Positions 34,737 to 43,475 of a DNA stretch of 64,000 bases are shown here, in pieces. The notes beneath the pieces were generated by a model, which ran no database searches, was not told the DNA's origin, and saw only the letters and a list, made by a program, of their open reading frames with translations. Source of the stretch: Odoribacter sp036657595 (GTDB lineage: Bacteria; Bacteroidota; Bacteroidia; Bacteroidales; Marinifilaceae); contig JAVXFZ010000008.1 in NCBI GenBank assembly GCA_036657595.1, positions 1 through 64,000 of the forward strand, written 5' to 3'. Made by a program: the position numbers and the translations under genes. Positions within the stretch are counted from its first letter, which is position 1, and each line of letters starts with the position of its first letter.

Positions 34737-35969
34737 ATGATGAGATTTTTTTTATATTTCTTCTTTTTCATTTTCGGTACTTGTGGATATCTTTCCGCTC
34801 AAAGTCTGATAAAGACCGTACAATGCTTCCCCGTAGGACAACCTTTTGCCGAACCGGTGATTGAATTGGGAACTGCTCAACAACTTGCTTTCAGCTTTGA
34901 TGATCTGAGTACACAGGTGAACACATATACCTATAAAATTCAACATTGCGATCCCGACTGGAACTCTTCAAATCTGAGTCCATTCACCTATTTAAATGGC
35001 TTTTTCAGTAATCCTTTGGAAAACTACGCTTATTCCTTCAATACGGTGGTGCCCTACACACGTTTCTCCCTGCTCATTCCGAATGACGAGGTCAGTATGA
35101 AACTATCGGGTAACTATCTATTGCAGGTTTTTAACGATGCAAACCCCGATAGTGCAGTTATTTCCCAACGTTTCTCCGTATTTGAAAACAAAGTAGGCAT
35201 ATCTGCGACGATTGTCAATGCCACCAATCCAAATAATCTGTACACATCCCAGCAATTAAATTTCACGGTCAGCTACAACAACTTGCCGATCTACAATCCG
35301 ATACAGGAAGTGCGGGCATACGTATTACAAAACCAAGATCCCCATAGCCGTCGGAACTTTACGCCGACCTTCATACAGCAAAACCAATTAGTATACGGCG
35401 ATGGCATCAACAACCTATTCAATGGCTTATCGCCGTTTCGCAACTTCCAATGCACCAGTTTAGTCTATTTTACCCAATACGTTAAAGACATATTAAAAGG
35501 TCCGGATGGGCTTTATAATGTAATCCTTCAGCCCGGAACAGTGCCTCAAAGATACTTGCCATTGGCGGATCGTGATGGAAACTACTACATACAGGCAGAA
35601 AATGTTCAAAACCCCCATCTTGAAGCCGACTATGTGACGGCTCATTTTGCCATCCTTTATCCACAACCGATTCCGAATGCAGAGATATATATTTATGGGA
35701 AATTTGCCAATTGGCAATTATTGCCGGCTTTAAAAATGACCTACGACTACACTCATAAAGCTTATGTCGGAGCGGGAGAAGTGAAACAAGGATACTACGA
35801 TTATATGTATGCGGTGGTTCCTGCGAATACCGGCAAACCGGACTTCGTCACGATGCAAAATAATTTCTATCAAACGCCCAACGAATACAGCATTCGTTTT
35901 TATTACTACGATCGTAACCTAATGTATTTTCGTTTCGTAGGCTATCAAACCTTGACATCCAACCTCTAA
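34737..35969 (+). CDS. Type IX secretion system plug protein (DUF5103 family)
   Basis: In type IX secretion the plug protein closes the SprA outer-membrane channel when no substrate occupies it. This protein has a signal peptide (hydrophobic to about residue 20, cleavage near LSAQS) and about 390 mature residues with the former DUF5103 sequence: FDDLSTQVNTYTYKIQHCDPDW, then HSRRNFTP, then a C-terminal domain with YIYGKFANWQLL and QGYYDYMY. Start ATG at 34737; a TTG three bases earlier or the next ATG at 34740 are alternatives. No other T9SS gene is in the window. The coding strand is A/C-rich, in contrast to plus-strand genes elsewhere here. Confidence 0.85.
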   Translation: MMRFFLYFFFFIFGTCGYLSAQSLIKTVQCFPVGQPFAEPVIELGTAQQLAFSFDDLSTQVNTYTYKIQHCDPDWNSSNLSPFTYLNGFFSNPLENYAYSFNTVVPYTRFSLLIPNDEVSMKLSGNYLLQVFNDANPDSAVISQRFSVFENKVGISATIVNATNPNNLYTSQQLNFTVSYNNLPIYNPIQEVRAYVLQNQDPHSRRNFTPTFIQQNQLVYGDGINNLFNGLSPFRNFQCTSLVYFTQYVKDILKGPDGLYNVILQPGTVPQRYLPLADRDGNYYIQAENVQNPHLEADYVTAHFAILYPQPIPNAEIYIYGKFANWQLLPALKMTYDYTHKAYVGAGEVKQGYYDYMYAVVPANTGKPDFVTMQNNFYQTPNEYSIRFYYYDRNLMYFRFVGYQTLTSNL

Positions 35970-36103
35970 AATCAAAGATAAAAACTCAAAAACGCCCTAC
36001 ATCCCTTTTGCAATGGGACCAAGACCTCTTTGTGTTATAGATTTTTGGCATAGATTTTGTTGATGAATGAGAAATATTCATCATTAATTGAAAAGATACG
36101 ATT

Positions 36104-36520
36104 ATGAAAAACTTATTAGTACTATTTTGTATTTTGTTTGCAGTGGTAGGATGTCATTCTTCTAAAAACATAGCAAAGTTGAATGATGTGAAATGGGTAT
36201 TGCAGACAATGAATGGGAAAGAAATAAAATTGAGCGATCAAAATAGCGAAATATTTATTCAATTTAATGAAGTCGATAAAAGAGCCAACGGACGTGCCGG
36301 ATGCAATCGTTTCTTCGGAAATTATGAAATGGAAGATCAGCAACTAAAATTCTCGCCAATGGGTGCAACCCGTATGGCTTGTCCGGACCTCCAACTGGAA
36401 TCCGAATTTTTCCAAATGTTGGATGAAGTTGACACCTACCAGATAAAAGACAACCAACTTTCATTCAATTCAAAAGGCAACGTAGTCGCTGTATTTAAAA
36501 AGACCGACGAGGTAAAATAA
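36104..36520 (+). CDS. META/HslJ-domain lipoprotein
   Basis: The 138 residues start with a lipoprotein signal ending at C17 (FAVVGC) and contain one META domain: the WVLQTMNGKEI strand, a GRAGCNRFFGNYE block and MGATRMACPDLQ, as in HslJ and related heat-shock or envelope proteins. The two Cys of GCNRF and MACPD may pair. Function is not established; HslJ is linked to novobiocin resistance in E. coli. A hairpin terminator follows the stop. Confidence 0.88.
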   Translation: MKNLLVLFCILFAVVGCHSSKNIAKLNDVKWVLQTMNGKEIKLSDQNSEIFIQFNEVDKRANGRAGCNRFFGNYEMEDQQLKFSPMGATRMACPDLQLESEFFQMLDEVDTYQIKDNQLSFNSKGNVVAVFKKTDEVK

Positions 36521-36542
36521 ATTCAAACATACCCCTTTTTCC

Positions 36543-36568
36543 AATGCCGGAAACACTTTACCGGCATT
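36543..36568 (+). terminator. Hairpin after the META gene
   Basis: AATGCCGG (36543-36550) pairs with CCGGCATT (36561-36568), followed by a weak T-rich stretch. Confidence 0.55.
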
Positions 36569-36860
36569 CAATTCTTTTCGCTCATTTTTTAGTGCGGATG
36601 TCTCATTTTTATAACAATTTCTGATACCTCAATGGAGAAATCACCTAACAATTAAACGCGCAAAATCGTACAAACAATGTACCTAATGAGGGAGCCTAAA
36701 ACCATACCTTGTTTTTCGATCTCCTCCAAACTTAATATTCATATTGCGATGTTAAGCTTTGCTAATTAAGAATTTGTTAATAGATACTTGGCAAAGATAT
36801 TGTTATTATTGTACATATCAAAATTGATATAAAAAGACAACAACTTAATTCCGAAAAGAA
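36569..36860 (+). other. Gap before degQ
   Basis: About 290 bases of AT-rich noncoding sequence. It should contain the degQ promoter, but I could not find a convincing TAnnTTTG element. No ORF is supported. Confidence 0.4.
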
Positions 36861-38315
36861 ATGAAAATAGCAAAGTTAATCCTGCCATTTATATGGGGGC
36901 TTGCAGGAGGAGCAATTGCCTTCTGGATGGCGGAAACATTCAGCCCAAAAACTGATAAAACTGCCTTCCCGCACGAGATCGTCGGACCGGGAAGTGTACG
37001 CTCTGTCGCAAATCAATCGGATGGCGATAGAGTGAACGGAGTAGCGGGGAGTATAGATCTACGGGAGGCTGCCAAAAAAACAGTACCTGCGGTTGTGAAC
37101 GTAAAAACCATCCAGATGGGGCGTGAATACGTAGGAAACCCATTTGACTTCTGGTTTGGTGGCATTCAGCCACAAATGAGAGAAGTGCCGCAAAATATGG
37201 GAATAGGTTCAGGAGTCATCATATCAGAAGATGGCTACATCATCACCAACAACCACGTCATTGACAGGAGTGATAAAATCGTAGTGACATTGAACGATAA
37301 ACGAGAATTTGAGGCGAAAATCATAGGGGCTGACCGCAACACAGACATTGCTTTATTAAAGATTGAAGCCTCCGATTTACAGCCGATAGAATATGGCAAT
37401 TCCGATGATGTCGTTTTGGGAGAATGGGTACTTGCTGTCGGCAATCCCTATAATTTAAACTCCACCGTCACGGCAGGCATCATCAGTGCCAAAGCTCGGG
37501 AATTGGGTGGGCGGATGAACTTAGAATCATTCCTGCAAACAGATGCAGCCGTCAATCCCGGCAACAGCGGCGGTGCGTTGGTGAATGCAAAAGGAGAATT
37601 AATAGGCATCAATACAGCGATACAATCACCGACCGGAAGCTATTCAGGCTACTCCTTTGCGGTACCCGTCAACGTTGCCCGAAAAATAGTCGGCGACCTA
37701 AAAGAATATGGCAAAGTGCAAAAAGCAGTGATCGGCATTCGGATGAGAGAACTGACTCCGGCGGTCGCTCAAGAATTAAAGCTAAAAGAGCAAGCCGGAA
37801 TATACATTGCCGAAGTGATACAGGGGGGAGCTGCCGCAAAAGCCGGATTAAAAGAAGAAGACATTATTATCAGTATTAATGGTATAGAAACAAAAACCTA
37901 TCCCGAATTTCAAGAACAATTAGCCAAATACACACCGGGCAACACCGTAAAATTTGGAGTCATTCACGGTGGAAAAGAAAGAACAGTCGATGTATTACTC
38001 CAAAATTCATACGGCGATATGGAGGTAGAAAGTGATTTTGGTATCTTGGGAGCAGAGGTCGTCCCTCTCACTCAGCAAGATCGCTACCGTTTCCGTTTGA
38101 ATAAAGGAGTAAAAATCAAAGCACTCAAAAATGGAAAATTCAAGTCCTCCGGCTTATCAGAAGGTTATATTATTGTTAAAATCAACGATGCTTCCATCTA
38201 TGATAGCGAGGATTTAGAGAGGGCAATAAAGGCTGCCGGTGATGAAGGAGTGTTTGTCACAGCGGTGAGTCCGAGGGGAAGAGTAGAATATTTCGCTTTT
38301 TCGCTGCTGAATTAA
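36861..38315 (+). CDS. degQ: Deg/HtrA family periplasmic serine protease
   Basis: Envelope quality-control protease and chaperone. The 484 residues have an N-terminal hydrophobic anchor or uncleaved signal (about 5-23), a trypsin-like domain with catalytic triad H132 (TNNHVID), D162 (NTDIALL) and S236 (NPGNSGGAL), and two PDZ domains (about 275-370 and 385-480). Length and two PDZ domains match DegP/DegQ. The rpoD gene follows 98 bp later on the same strand with its own promoter. Confidence 0.95.
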   Translation: MKIAKLILPFIWGLAGGAIAFWMAETFSPKTDKTAFPHEIVGPGSVRSVANQSDGDRVNGVAGSIDLREAAKKTVPAVVNVKTIQMGREYVGNPFDFWFGGIQPQMREVPQNMGIGSGVIISEDGYIITNNHVIDRSDKIVVTLNDKREFEAKIIGADRNTDIALLKIEASDLQPIEYGNSDDVVLGEWVLAVGNPYNLNSTVTAGIISAKARELGGRMNLESFLQTDAAVNPGNSGGALVNAKGELIGINTAIQSPTGSYSGYSFAVPVNVARKIVGDLKEYGKVQKAVIGIRMRELTPAVAQELKLKEQAGIYIAEVIQGGAAAKAGLKEEDIIISINGIETKTYPEFQEQLAKYTPGNTVKFGVIHGGKERTVDVLLQNSYGDMEVESDFGILGAEVVPLTQQDRYRFRLNKGVKIKALKNGKFKSSGLSEGYIIVKINDASIYDSEDLERAIKAAGDEGVFVTAVSPRGRVEYFAFSLLN

Positions 38316-38351
38316 AAAATGTTAATGAGATGAGAATGGTTAAATTTACAA

Positions 38352-38382
38352 ATTGCTAAATGAATAAAATAACCTACCTTTG
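38352..38382 (+). promoter_or_regulatory. Promoter of rpoD
   Basis: ATTG at 38352-38355 and TACCTTTG at 38375-38382, separated by 19 bases, fit the Bacteroidetes -33/-7 promoter. It is 31 bases upstream of the start codon. Confidence 0.7.
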
Positions 38383-38413
38383 CGGGAAGTTTGCAGTGGT
38401 ATAAAAAGACAGT

Positions 38414-39274
38414 ATGAGACAACTAAAAATCACAAAATCAATTACAAACAGGGAAAGTGCATCTCTGGACAAGTATTTGCAGGAAATCGGTAAAGAAGAA
38501 TTAATTACCGTTGAAGAGGAAGTAGAGCTGGCCCAGCGGATACGAAAGGGAGACCAGAAAGCACTGGAGAAGTTGACGAGAGCGAATCTGAGGTTTGTTG
38601 TTTCGGTAGCTAAACAATATCAGAATCAAGGTTTAAGCTTGCCCGACTTAATCAATGAGGGCAACTTAGGACTCATTAAAGCGGCTGAGAAATTTGATGA
38701 AACCCGAGGTTTTAAATTTATTTCCTATGCTGTATGGTGGATTCGTCAATCCATCTTGCAGGCTTTAGCTGAACAGTCACGTATTGTTCGTCTCCCCTTG
38801 AATCAAGTGGGATCATTGAACAAGATCAATAAAGCTTTTGCGCGCTTTGAGCAAGAGAACGAACGGCGTCCTTCCCCCGAAGAATTGGCGGAAGCACTGG
38901 ATTTGCCTGCTGAAAAAGTGGCAGACACCTTGCGGGTATCCGGGCGGCACATTTCGGTCGATGCTCCTTTCGTCGAAGGGGAAGACAACAGTTTGCTGGA
39001 TGTATTGGTCAACGATGATTCGCCTGTTGCCGACCGTACTTTAATCAACGAATCGCTTTCAACAGAAGTAGAGCGGGCTTTGTCTACATTGACCGAGCGG
39101 GAACGCGATATCATCAAACTATTCTTTGGTATCAACATCCAAGAAATGACTCTTGAAGAAATAGGAGAAAAATTTGGTCTGACACGGGAACGTGTCCGGC
39201 AGATCAAAGAAAAGGCTATTCGCCGTTTGCGCCATTCTTCCAGAAGTAAATTACTGAAAACCTATTTAGGTTAA
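38414..39274 (+). CDS. rpoD: Primary RNA polymerase sigma factor (sigma-ABfr type)
   Basis: Housekeeping sigma factor that recognises the phylum's TTTG/TAnnTTTG promoters. The 286 residues have regions 1.2 (SLDKYLQEIGKEELIT), 2 (LVxAN..FVVSVAKQY, YAVWWIRQSI), 3 and 4 (ERERDIIKLFFG, LTRERVRQIKEKAIRRLR). It lacks the long acidic region 1.1 and non-conserved insert of E. coli sigma-70, as is normal in Bacteroidota. A good promoter lies upstream and a terminator follows at 39279. Confidence 0.96.
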   Translation: MRQLKITKSITNRESASLDKYLQEIGKEELITVEEEVELAQRIRKGDQKALEKLTRANLRFVVSVAKQYQNQGLSLPDLINEGNLGLIKAAEKFDETRGFKFISYAVWWIRQSILQALAEQSRIVRLPLNQVGSLNKINKAFARFEQENERRPSPEELAEALDLPAEKVADTLRVSGRHISVDAPFVEGEDNSLLDVLVNDDSPVADRTLINESLSTEVERALSTLTERERDIIKLFFGINIQEMTLEEIGEKFGLTRERVRQIKEKAIRRLRHSSRSKLLKTYLG

Positions 39275-39278
39275 CGAT

Positions 39279-39310
39279 AAAAGCCATCCCGTCCGGATGG
39301 CTTTCTTTTT
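39279..39310 (+). terminator. Terminator of rpoD
   Basis: AAAGCCATCC pairs with GGATGGCTTT, followed by C and a T run (39306-39310). Confidence 0.85.
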
Positions 39311-39315
39311 ATCTC

Positions 39316-39500
39316 TCTATTCCTTTTATGATCCTCCTCGCCTTTTCGTTTGGATCGGGCGGACTGATCTATTTGTCATCGCCTCCTCCTCGCTTGCATA
39401 AAGTGCTTCTAAATAGCTTTCAAAATGTCTCTAAAGTGCAACAGGAAGCATTTTTGATACATTTTAGACCTATGGGGCATCCTTTTTATGGAATATGGAA
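39316..39500 (+). repeat. Dispersed noncoding repeat, copy B
   Basis: Shares ordered blocks with the reverse complement of 9905-10080: GCATAAAGTGCTT, CTAAATAGC, TTCAAAATG-TCTAAAG, AAGTGCAAC, TTTTAGACC-TATGG and ATCCTTTTT. It lies between the rpoD terminator and dgt, with no ORF. The remainder of the gap to 39648 has nothing recognised. Confidence 0.5.
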
Positions 39501-39648
39501 CGGGTAGATGAGCTGTTGGTGAGGGGAACTTGTCGGAGGCTTGCCTTTATTCTTCCCATTCGTTTTGCTTTTTTCCCAGATAGGAAGAGAAGGTGTCGTT
39601 TTTTGAAAAAAGGCACTTTCTGTTCAATTTGAAATTGTTGTTGGGTGA

Positions 39649-41001
39649 TTATTTTATTTCCGGCAGGTCGATCCCCTTGATTTTACGGTAAAGATTTAAG
39701 GCGTATGAATCAGTCATACCGGATACGAAATCAACAACCGTCTGTATTTTGGTATACATCGAGTCTTCTTTATCCACTTTGTATTGTTCGGGCATTATGG
39801 ATAGGATGTTTCGGGCGTAATAGGTTTCCGGTTTTAGGATGGCATCGGTGTACTCTTTGAGGATGGTTCCGAGAATTTTAAAGCCGGCGATTTGAATTTG
39901 AGTGACGATATTGGTGTGGTAAATACGCTCGTATGCCAACGTGGAACAGGCTTCGTAGGCTTCCCGATTCGTTCCGTTGACTTGTTTGATTAAGGTGCTG
40001 TTAAATTCTCCCGCCATAATGGCTTCGTAGTTTTGACAGAAAATATTCGAGCAGGCGTTGATCAGTTTGTTGATGATCCCGGCGCGGAGGAAAGCGATGC
40101 GTTCGTTTTTGTCGGTCACTATTTTGAAGGTGCGGGCGATGATTTTCAGGTCTTCTTTGTTCTCGTTTTTGTCATAAAAACTTTCCAAGATACTCACTGT
40201 CTCGTCGTAGGAGAGGATGCGCAATTTGTGTGAATCTTCGATGTCCATAATTTGGTAGCAAATGTCGTCGGCGGCTTCTACTAAGTAGACCAGTGGATGA
40301 CGGACATATTGAAGCGGGTGGTCGCCGAGTTGACGTATGCCTAATTCTTCTGCCACTTGGCGGTAGATTTCTTTCCCGCTTTGGAAGAATCCGTATTTGA
40401 AGCCTTTGGCATTGGCTTTGGAGGATTCAAAGGGGTATTTGACGATGGAGGCAAGCGTGGTGTAGGTCATTGTGTAGCCTCCGGGACGTCGTCCGTTGAA
40501 ACTATGTGTCAGCAGGCGGAAGGTGTTGGCGTTCCCTTCAAAATGGCTCAGATCGCTCCATTCGTCATCGGAGAGGAGTTTTTTGAAATAAAGTCCTTCG
40601 CCTTCACTGAAAAAGTAGGAGATGGCTTCTTCGCCCGAGTGTCCGAAAGGCGGATTGCCCAGATCGTGGGCGAGACAGCCGGTGCTGACGATGGTGCCGA
40701 TCTCTTCGAGTATTTCGGGCGTTTCAACATCGACGTTTTGTTGTTTCAGGAATTGGCTGATTTTATTTCCCAATGAGCGGCCGACACTGGCAACTTCGAG
40801 GCTGTGTGTCAGTCGGTTGTGCACAAAGATATTGCCCGGAAGCGGGAATACTTGTGTTTTGTTTTGTAAGCGGCGAAAAGGGGAGGAGAAGATCAGTCGG
40901 TCGTAATCCCGCTGGAATTGGGAACGATCGTGTGAATGAAACAAGGAGGTGGTGTTGCCCGGATGATAACGATGTGCTGATATGAGTTTATTCCAATCCA
41001 T
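39649..41001 (-). CDS. dgt: Deoxyguanosinetriphosphate triphosphohydrolase-like protein
   Basis: Hydrolyses dNTPs to nucleoside and triphosphate. The 450 residues carry the HD-domain ligands H66 (NRLTHSLEV), H112-D113 (CLAHDLGNPPFGHSG) and a C-terminal Asp further on (VEAADDICYQ), plus the N-terminal DRLIFSSPFRRLQNKTQV block. Length matches the Dgt family. Substrate specificity (dGTP or all dNTPs) is not visible. The gene is on the minus strand in a G/T-rich plus-strand background. Confidence 0.94.
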   Translation of the reverse strand: MDWNKLISAHRYHPGNTTSLFHSHDRSQFQRDYDRLIFSSPFRRLQNKTQVFPLPGNIFVHNRLTHSLEVASVGRSLGNKISQFLKQQNVDVETPEILEEIGTIVSTGCLAHDLGNPPFGHSGEEAISYFFSEGEGLYFKKLLSDDEWSDLSHFEGNANTFRLLTHSFNGRRPGGYTMTYTTLASIVKYPFESSKANAKGFKYGFFQSGKEIYRQVAEELGIRQLGDHPLQYVRHPLVYLVEAADDICYQIMDIEDSHKLRILSYDETVSILESFYDKNENKEDLKIIARTFKIVTDKNERIAFLRAGIINKLINACSNIFCQNYEAIMAGEFNSTLIKQVNGTNREAYEACSTLAYERIYHTNIVTQIQIAGFKILGTILKEYTDAILKPETYYARNILSIMPEQYKVDKEDSMYTKIQTVVDFVSGMTDSYALNLYRKIKGIDLPEIK

Positions 41002-41048
41002 TATAAGATAAAGTAAGGAGGTATAAATAGGGGGATGTGTAGATAGAA

Positions 41049-41080
41049 TGTACTGACGTACTTATGCGTACGTCAGTACA
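41049..41080 (-). terminator. Perfect 13-bp hairpin between CoA-transferase and dgt
   Basis: TGTACTGACGTAC (41049-41061) and GTACGTCAGTACA (41068-41080) are perfect 13-base arms around TTATGC. It follows the CoA-transferase stop on the minus strand and precedes dgt. No T run follows, so it may be a terminator, an attenuator or an operator. Confidence 0.5.
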
Positions 41081-41096
41081 TCAGCACATTTGTGTT

Positions 41097-42404
41097 TTAT
41101 TTCTTTACGAAATGGTAGTGACTTCCGAAGCGTTCAAAAGCCGCTTTGTCTAATTCTTCTTGACATTGCGGTGCAGCGATGGAAATCAGGGCTTTGGCAC
41201 GATCTTGTAAGGTTTTGCCATAGAGATCGACAGCTCCAAATTCTGTTACTACGTAGTGTACGTCAAAACGGGTGGTGACTACTCCGGCTCCGTTCAATAG
41301 GGTCGGGCTGATTTTGCTGACTCCTTTGGCGGTGATTGCCGGCATTGCGATGATGGGTAATCCGCCTTCGCTGGCTGCTGCTCCCCGAATGAAATCGAGT
41401 TGACCGCCGCATCCGCTATAAAATTTGCATCCCAATGAGTCGGCATTGACCTGTCCGGTGATGTCGATGGATAAGGCTGAATTGATAGCGGTCATTTTGG
41501 GTTGTTGTGCGATGATACACGGATCGTTGGTATAGCCTACGTCCATCATAGCAACGGCAGGATTGTCGTCGATGAAGTTGTATACTTCTTTGGAACCCAT
41601 CAGGAAGGTGGATACGATTTTTCCTTTGTCGTATTTTTTATTGAGGTTGTTGATAACTCCTTTGTAATAGAGGGGTAGTACGCCGTCGGCGAACATTTCG
41701 GTATGGATACCGAGATTTTTGTGGTTGCCGAGTTGTGATAGTACAGCGTTTGGAATGGCTCCGATACCCATTTGTAAGCAGGCTCCGTCTTCGATGAGGT
41801 TGGCGCAGTTTTTACCGATGAGAATATCTTGTTCCGATGGTTGGGCAGGTTTTGCTTCAATCAGCGGGGTGTTGTCTTCGCAGAAGATGTCGATGTCGGA
41901 CATTTTGATGATGGCGTCTCCCCACGCACGCGGTACGTTGGGGTTGATGACTGCGATGACGGTCTTGGCATTTTGTACGGCTGCTAAGGTGGCATCAACG
42001 GAGGTTCCCATAGATACATATCCGTGTTTGTCCGGCGGACATACTTGGATCATCGCCACATCAACAGGGGTGAAACCGGCGCGGATTAGTTTTTGTGTTT
42101 CACTGAGGTGTACGGGGATGTAATCCGCCCAACCTTCTTGGGTGCATTTACGCACGTTATGACCTACGAAGTAAGATTCTAATTGGAAGGTCCCTTCAAA
42201 TTCTTGTTCTGCGTAAGGTGCGCAACCTTCGGTGTGCAGATGTTGTACTTTAATGTCTTTCAGTTCGCCTGCACGTCCTCGTGTGCAAAGTGCCTGAATT
42301 AAACCCTGAGGTGCGCAAGCGACACTGTGGATGTGAATCCGGTCGCCCGATTTAACTACTTTTACAGCTTCATCGAATGATACTGTTTTAATTCCTTGAT
42401 ACAT
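41097..42404 (-). CDS. Acetyl-CoA hydrolase/transferase family: butyryl- or 4-hydroxybutyrate:acetate CoA-transferase
   Basis: Family I CoA-transferase that exchanges CoA between acyl-CoA and acetate. The 435 residues match the 4-hydroxybutyrate CoA-transferase branch: the catalytic Glu is E236 in GIHTEMFADG, with GIGAIPNAVL just before it and GGQLDFIRGAA near residue 320. Related enzymes in Porphyromonas release butyrate from butyryl-CoA; that is a likely role here, but propionyl- or succinyl-CoA are possible too. It is a single-gene unit with no other butyrate-pathway gene nearby. Confidence 0.9.
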   Translation of the reverse strand: MYQGIKTVSFDEAVKVVKSGDRIHIHSVACAPQGLIQALCTRGRAGELKDIKVQHLHTEGCAPYAEQEFEGTFQLESYFVGHNVRKCTQEGWADYIPVHLSETQKLIRAGFTPVDVAMIQVCPPDKHGYVSMGTSVDATLAAVQNAKTVIAVINPNVPRAWGDAIIKMSDIDIFCEDNTPLIEAKPAQPSEQDILIGKNCANLIEDGACLQMGIGAIPNAVLSQLGNHKNLGIHTEMFADGVLPLYYKGVINNLNKKYDKGKIVSTFLMGSKEVYNFIDDNPAVAMMDVGYTNDPCIIAQQPKMTAINSALSIDITGQVNADSLGCKFYSGCGGQLDFIRGAAASEGGLPIIAMPAITAKGVSKISPTLLNGAGVVTTRFDVHYVVTEFGAVDLYGKTLQDRAKALISIAAPQCQEELDKAAFERFGSHYHFVKK

Positions 42405-42480
42405 ACTGTTATGATATTAGATTAAAATCCTTTCGTTCACAAATGCACGCGAAGTTAGGCAATTCAAGTGAAAAGTAAAA

Positions 42481-42987
42481 TTATTTATATTTCTTTATCA
42501 GATTTTTAACCACTTCGGGGGTTAATTCGTAATCATTCAGCAATGGGAATCCTTCCCAGCGTACGATTCCTTTGGGATCAATGAGGATGACGTGTGGGAT
42601 GCCTGTCACTTCCAATGTTTTTTTCAGAGTGGCTTTGGTATCAATGGCGTGGTAATATTCAATGATAGGGGTTGTCATTGCTTTTACTTTTTCTATTGTT
42701 TGATCTGAGATGCCGATGATAATGAGGTCGTCTTTGAATTGTTGTTGGAGTTTGTTGAGTTCGGGAATGACATTCCGACACGGACCACACCAAGTTGCCC
42801 AAAAGTCTATTAGGATGAATTTTCCTTGTGTGTCGGGTTTTTCACTGACCCATTCTTCTACGGTTAAAGCGGGAGCTTTTTGGTTGAGAAAGGATTTTGC
42901 CCAGAGTTGTTTCCCGTTGTTTGTTTCTTGTGAGAAAACGATGTTACTACATAGAAGTAGTACGATGATGGTGATGGTTGATTTCAT
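42481..42987 (-). CDS. Exported TlpA/ResA-like thioredoxin
   Basis: Periplasmic thiol oxidoreductase of 168 residues with a signal peptide (1-19, cleavage after VFSQ region) and a thioredoxin domain. The active site WCGPC is at 66-70, and the cis-Pro is in GIPHVIL. Insertion and length match AhpC/TSA-type TlpA proteins in Bacteroidetes, involved in cysteine reduction in envelope proteins. It follows smpB by 29 bp on the same strand and may be cotranscribed with smpB and the Yip1 gene. Confidence 0.9.
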   Translation of the reverse strand: MKSTITIIVLLLCSNIVFSQETNNGKQLWAKSFLNQKAPALTVEEWVSEKPDTQGKFILIDFWATWCGPCRNVIPELNKLQQQFKDDLIIIGISDQTIEKVKAMTTPIIEYYHAIDTKATLKKTLEVTGIPHVILIDPKGIVRWEGFPLLNDYELTPEVVKNLIKKYK

Positions 42988-43016
42988 TTTTTTTGATTTA
43001 CAATTGTTTTGTCAAG

Positions 43017-43466
43017 TTATCTTTTCATTGCTCTATCCATATCTTTTTTGGCATCTTTGAGTTTCAGGCATTCGCGTTTGTCAAATTCTTTTTTTCCTTT
43101 CGCCAATGCGATGTGGAGTTTGGCAAATCCTTTTTCGTTTAAGAATACTTTTACGGGAACGATGGTGAGTCCTGATTCTTTTAGTTTTCGTTCTAATTTT
43201 GTTAATTCTTTGTGGGTGAGGAGGAGTTTCCGTTCGCGTTTTTCTTCGTGGTTGTAGTAAGTCCCCAGTTTGTATTCAGCAATGTGCATTCCTTTCACCC
43301 ACAGTTCTCCGCGACTGAAAAAGCAATAGGAATCCGACAGGCTGGCTTTGCCCGCCCGGATGGATTTGATTTCTGTGCCGGTGAGTATGATCCCGGCGTT
43401 GTATTCTTCCAGAAATTCATAATCAAAGGAAGCGCGTTTGTTGCGTATATTGACTTCGTTGGGCAT
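43017..43466 (-). CDS. smpB: SsrA-binding protein
   Basis: Partner of tmRNA in rescue of stalled ribosomes. The 149 residues show the family blocks RNKRASFDYEFLEEYNAGI, GTEIKSIRAGKASL, a central RKLLLTHKEL segment, VFLNEKGFAKLHIALAKGKK and a basic C terminus KKDMDRAMKR. tmRNA (ssrA) itself was not found in the window. It lies nine bases after the Yip1 stop. Confidence 0.96.
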   Translation of the reverse strand: MPNEVNIRNKRASFDYEFLEEYNAGIILTGTEIKSIRAGKASLSDSYCFFSRGELWVKGMHIAEYKLGTYYNHEEKRERKLLLTHKELTKLERKLKESGLTIVPVKVFLNEKGFAKLHIALAKGKKEFDKRECLKLKDAKKDMDRAMKR

Positions 43467-43475
43467 AATTTAATC

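Noticed and set aside
35657..35665. Perfect DnaA box TTATCCACA inside the T9SS plug gene, near a strand-composition change
   Set aside because: A single box inside a coding region; no cluster of boxes, no dnaA or AT-rich unwinding region, so no origin can be claimed.
39649..42404. Long plus-strand frames antisense to dgt and the CoA-transferase (for example 40357-40776)
   Set aside because: Shadows of strongly coding minus-strand genes; no family match or start signals.
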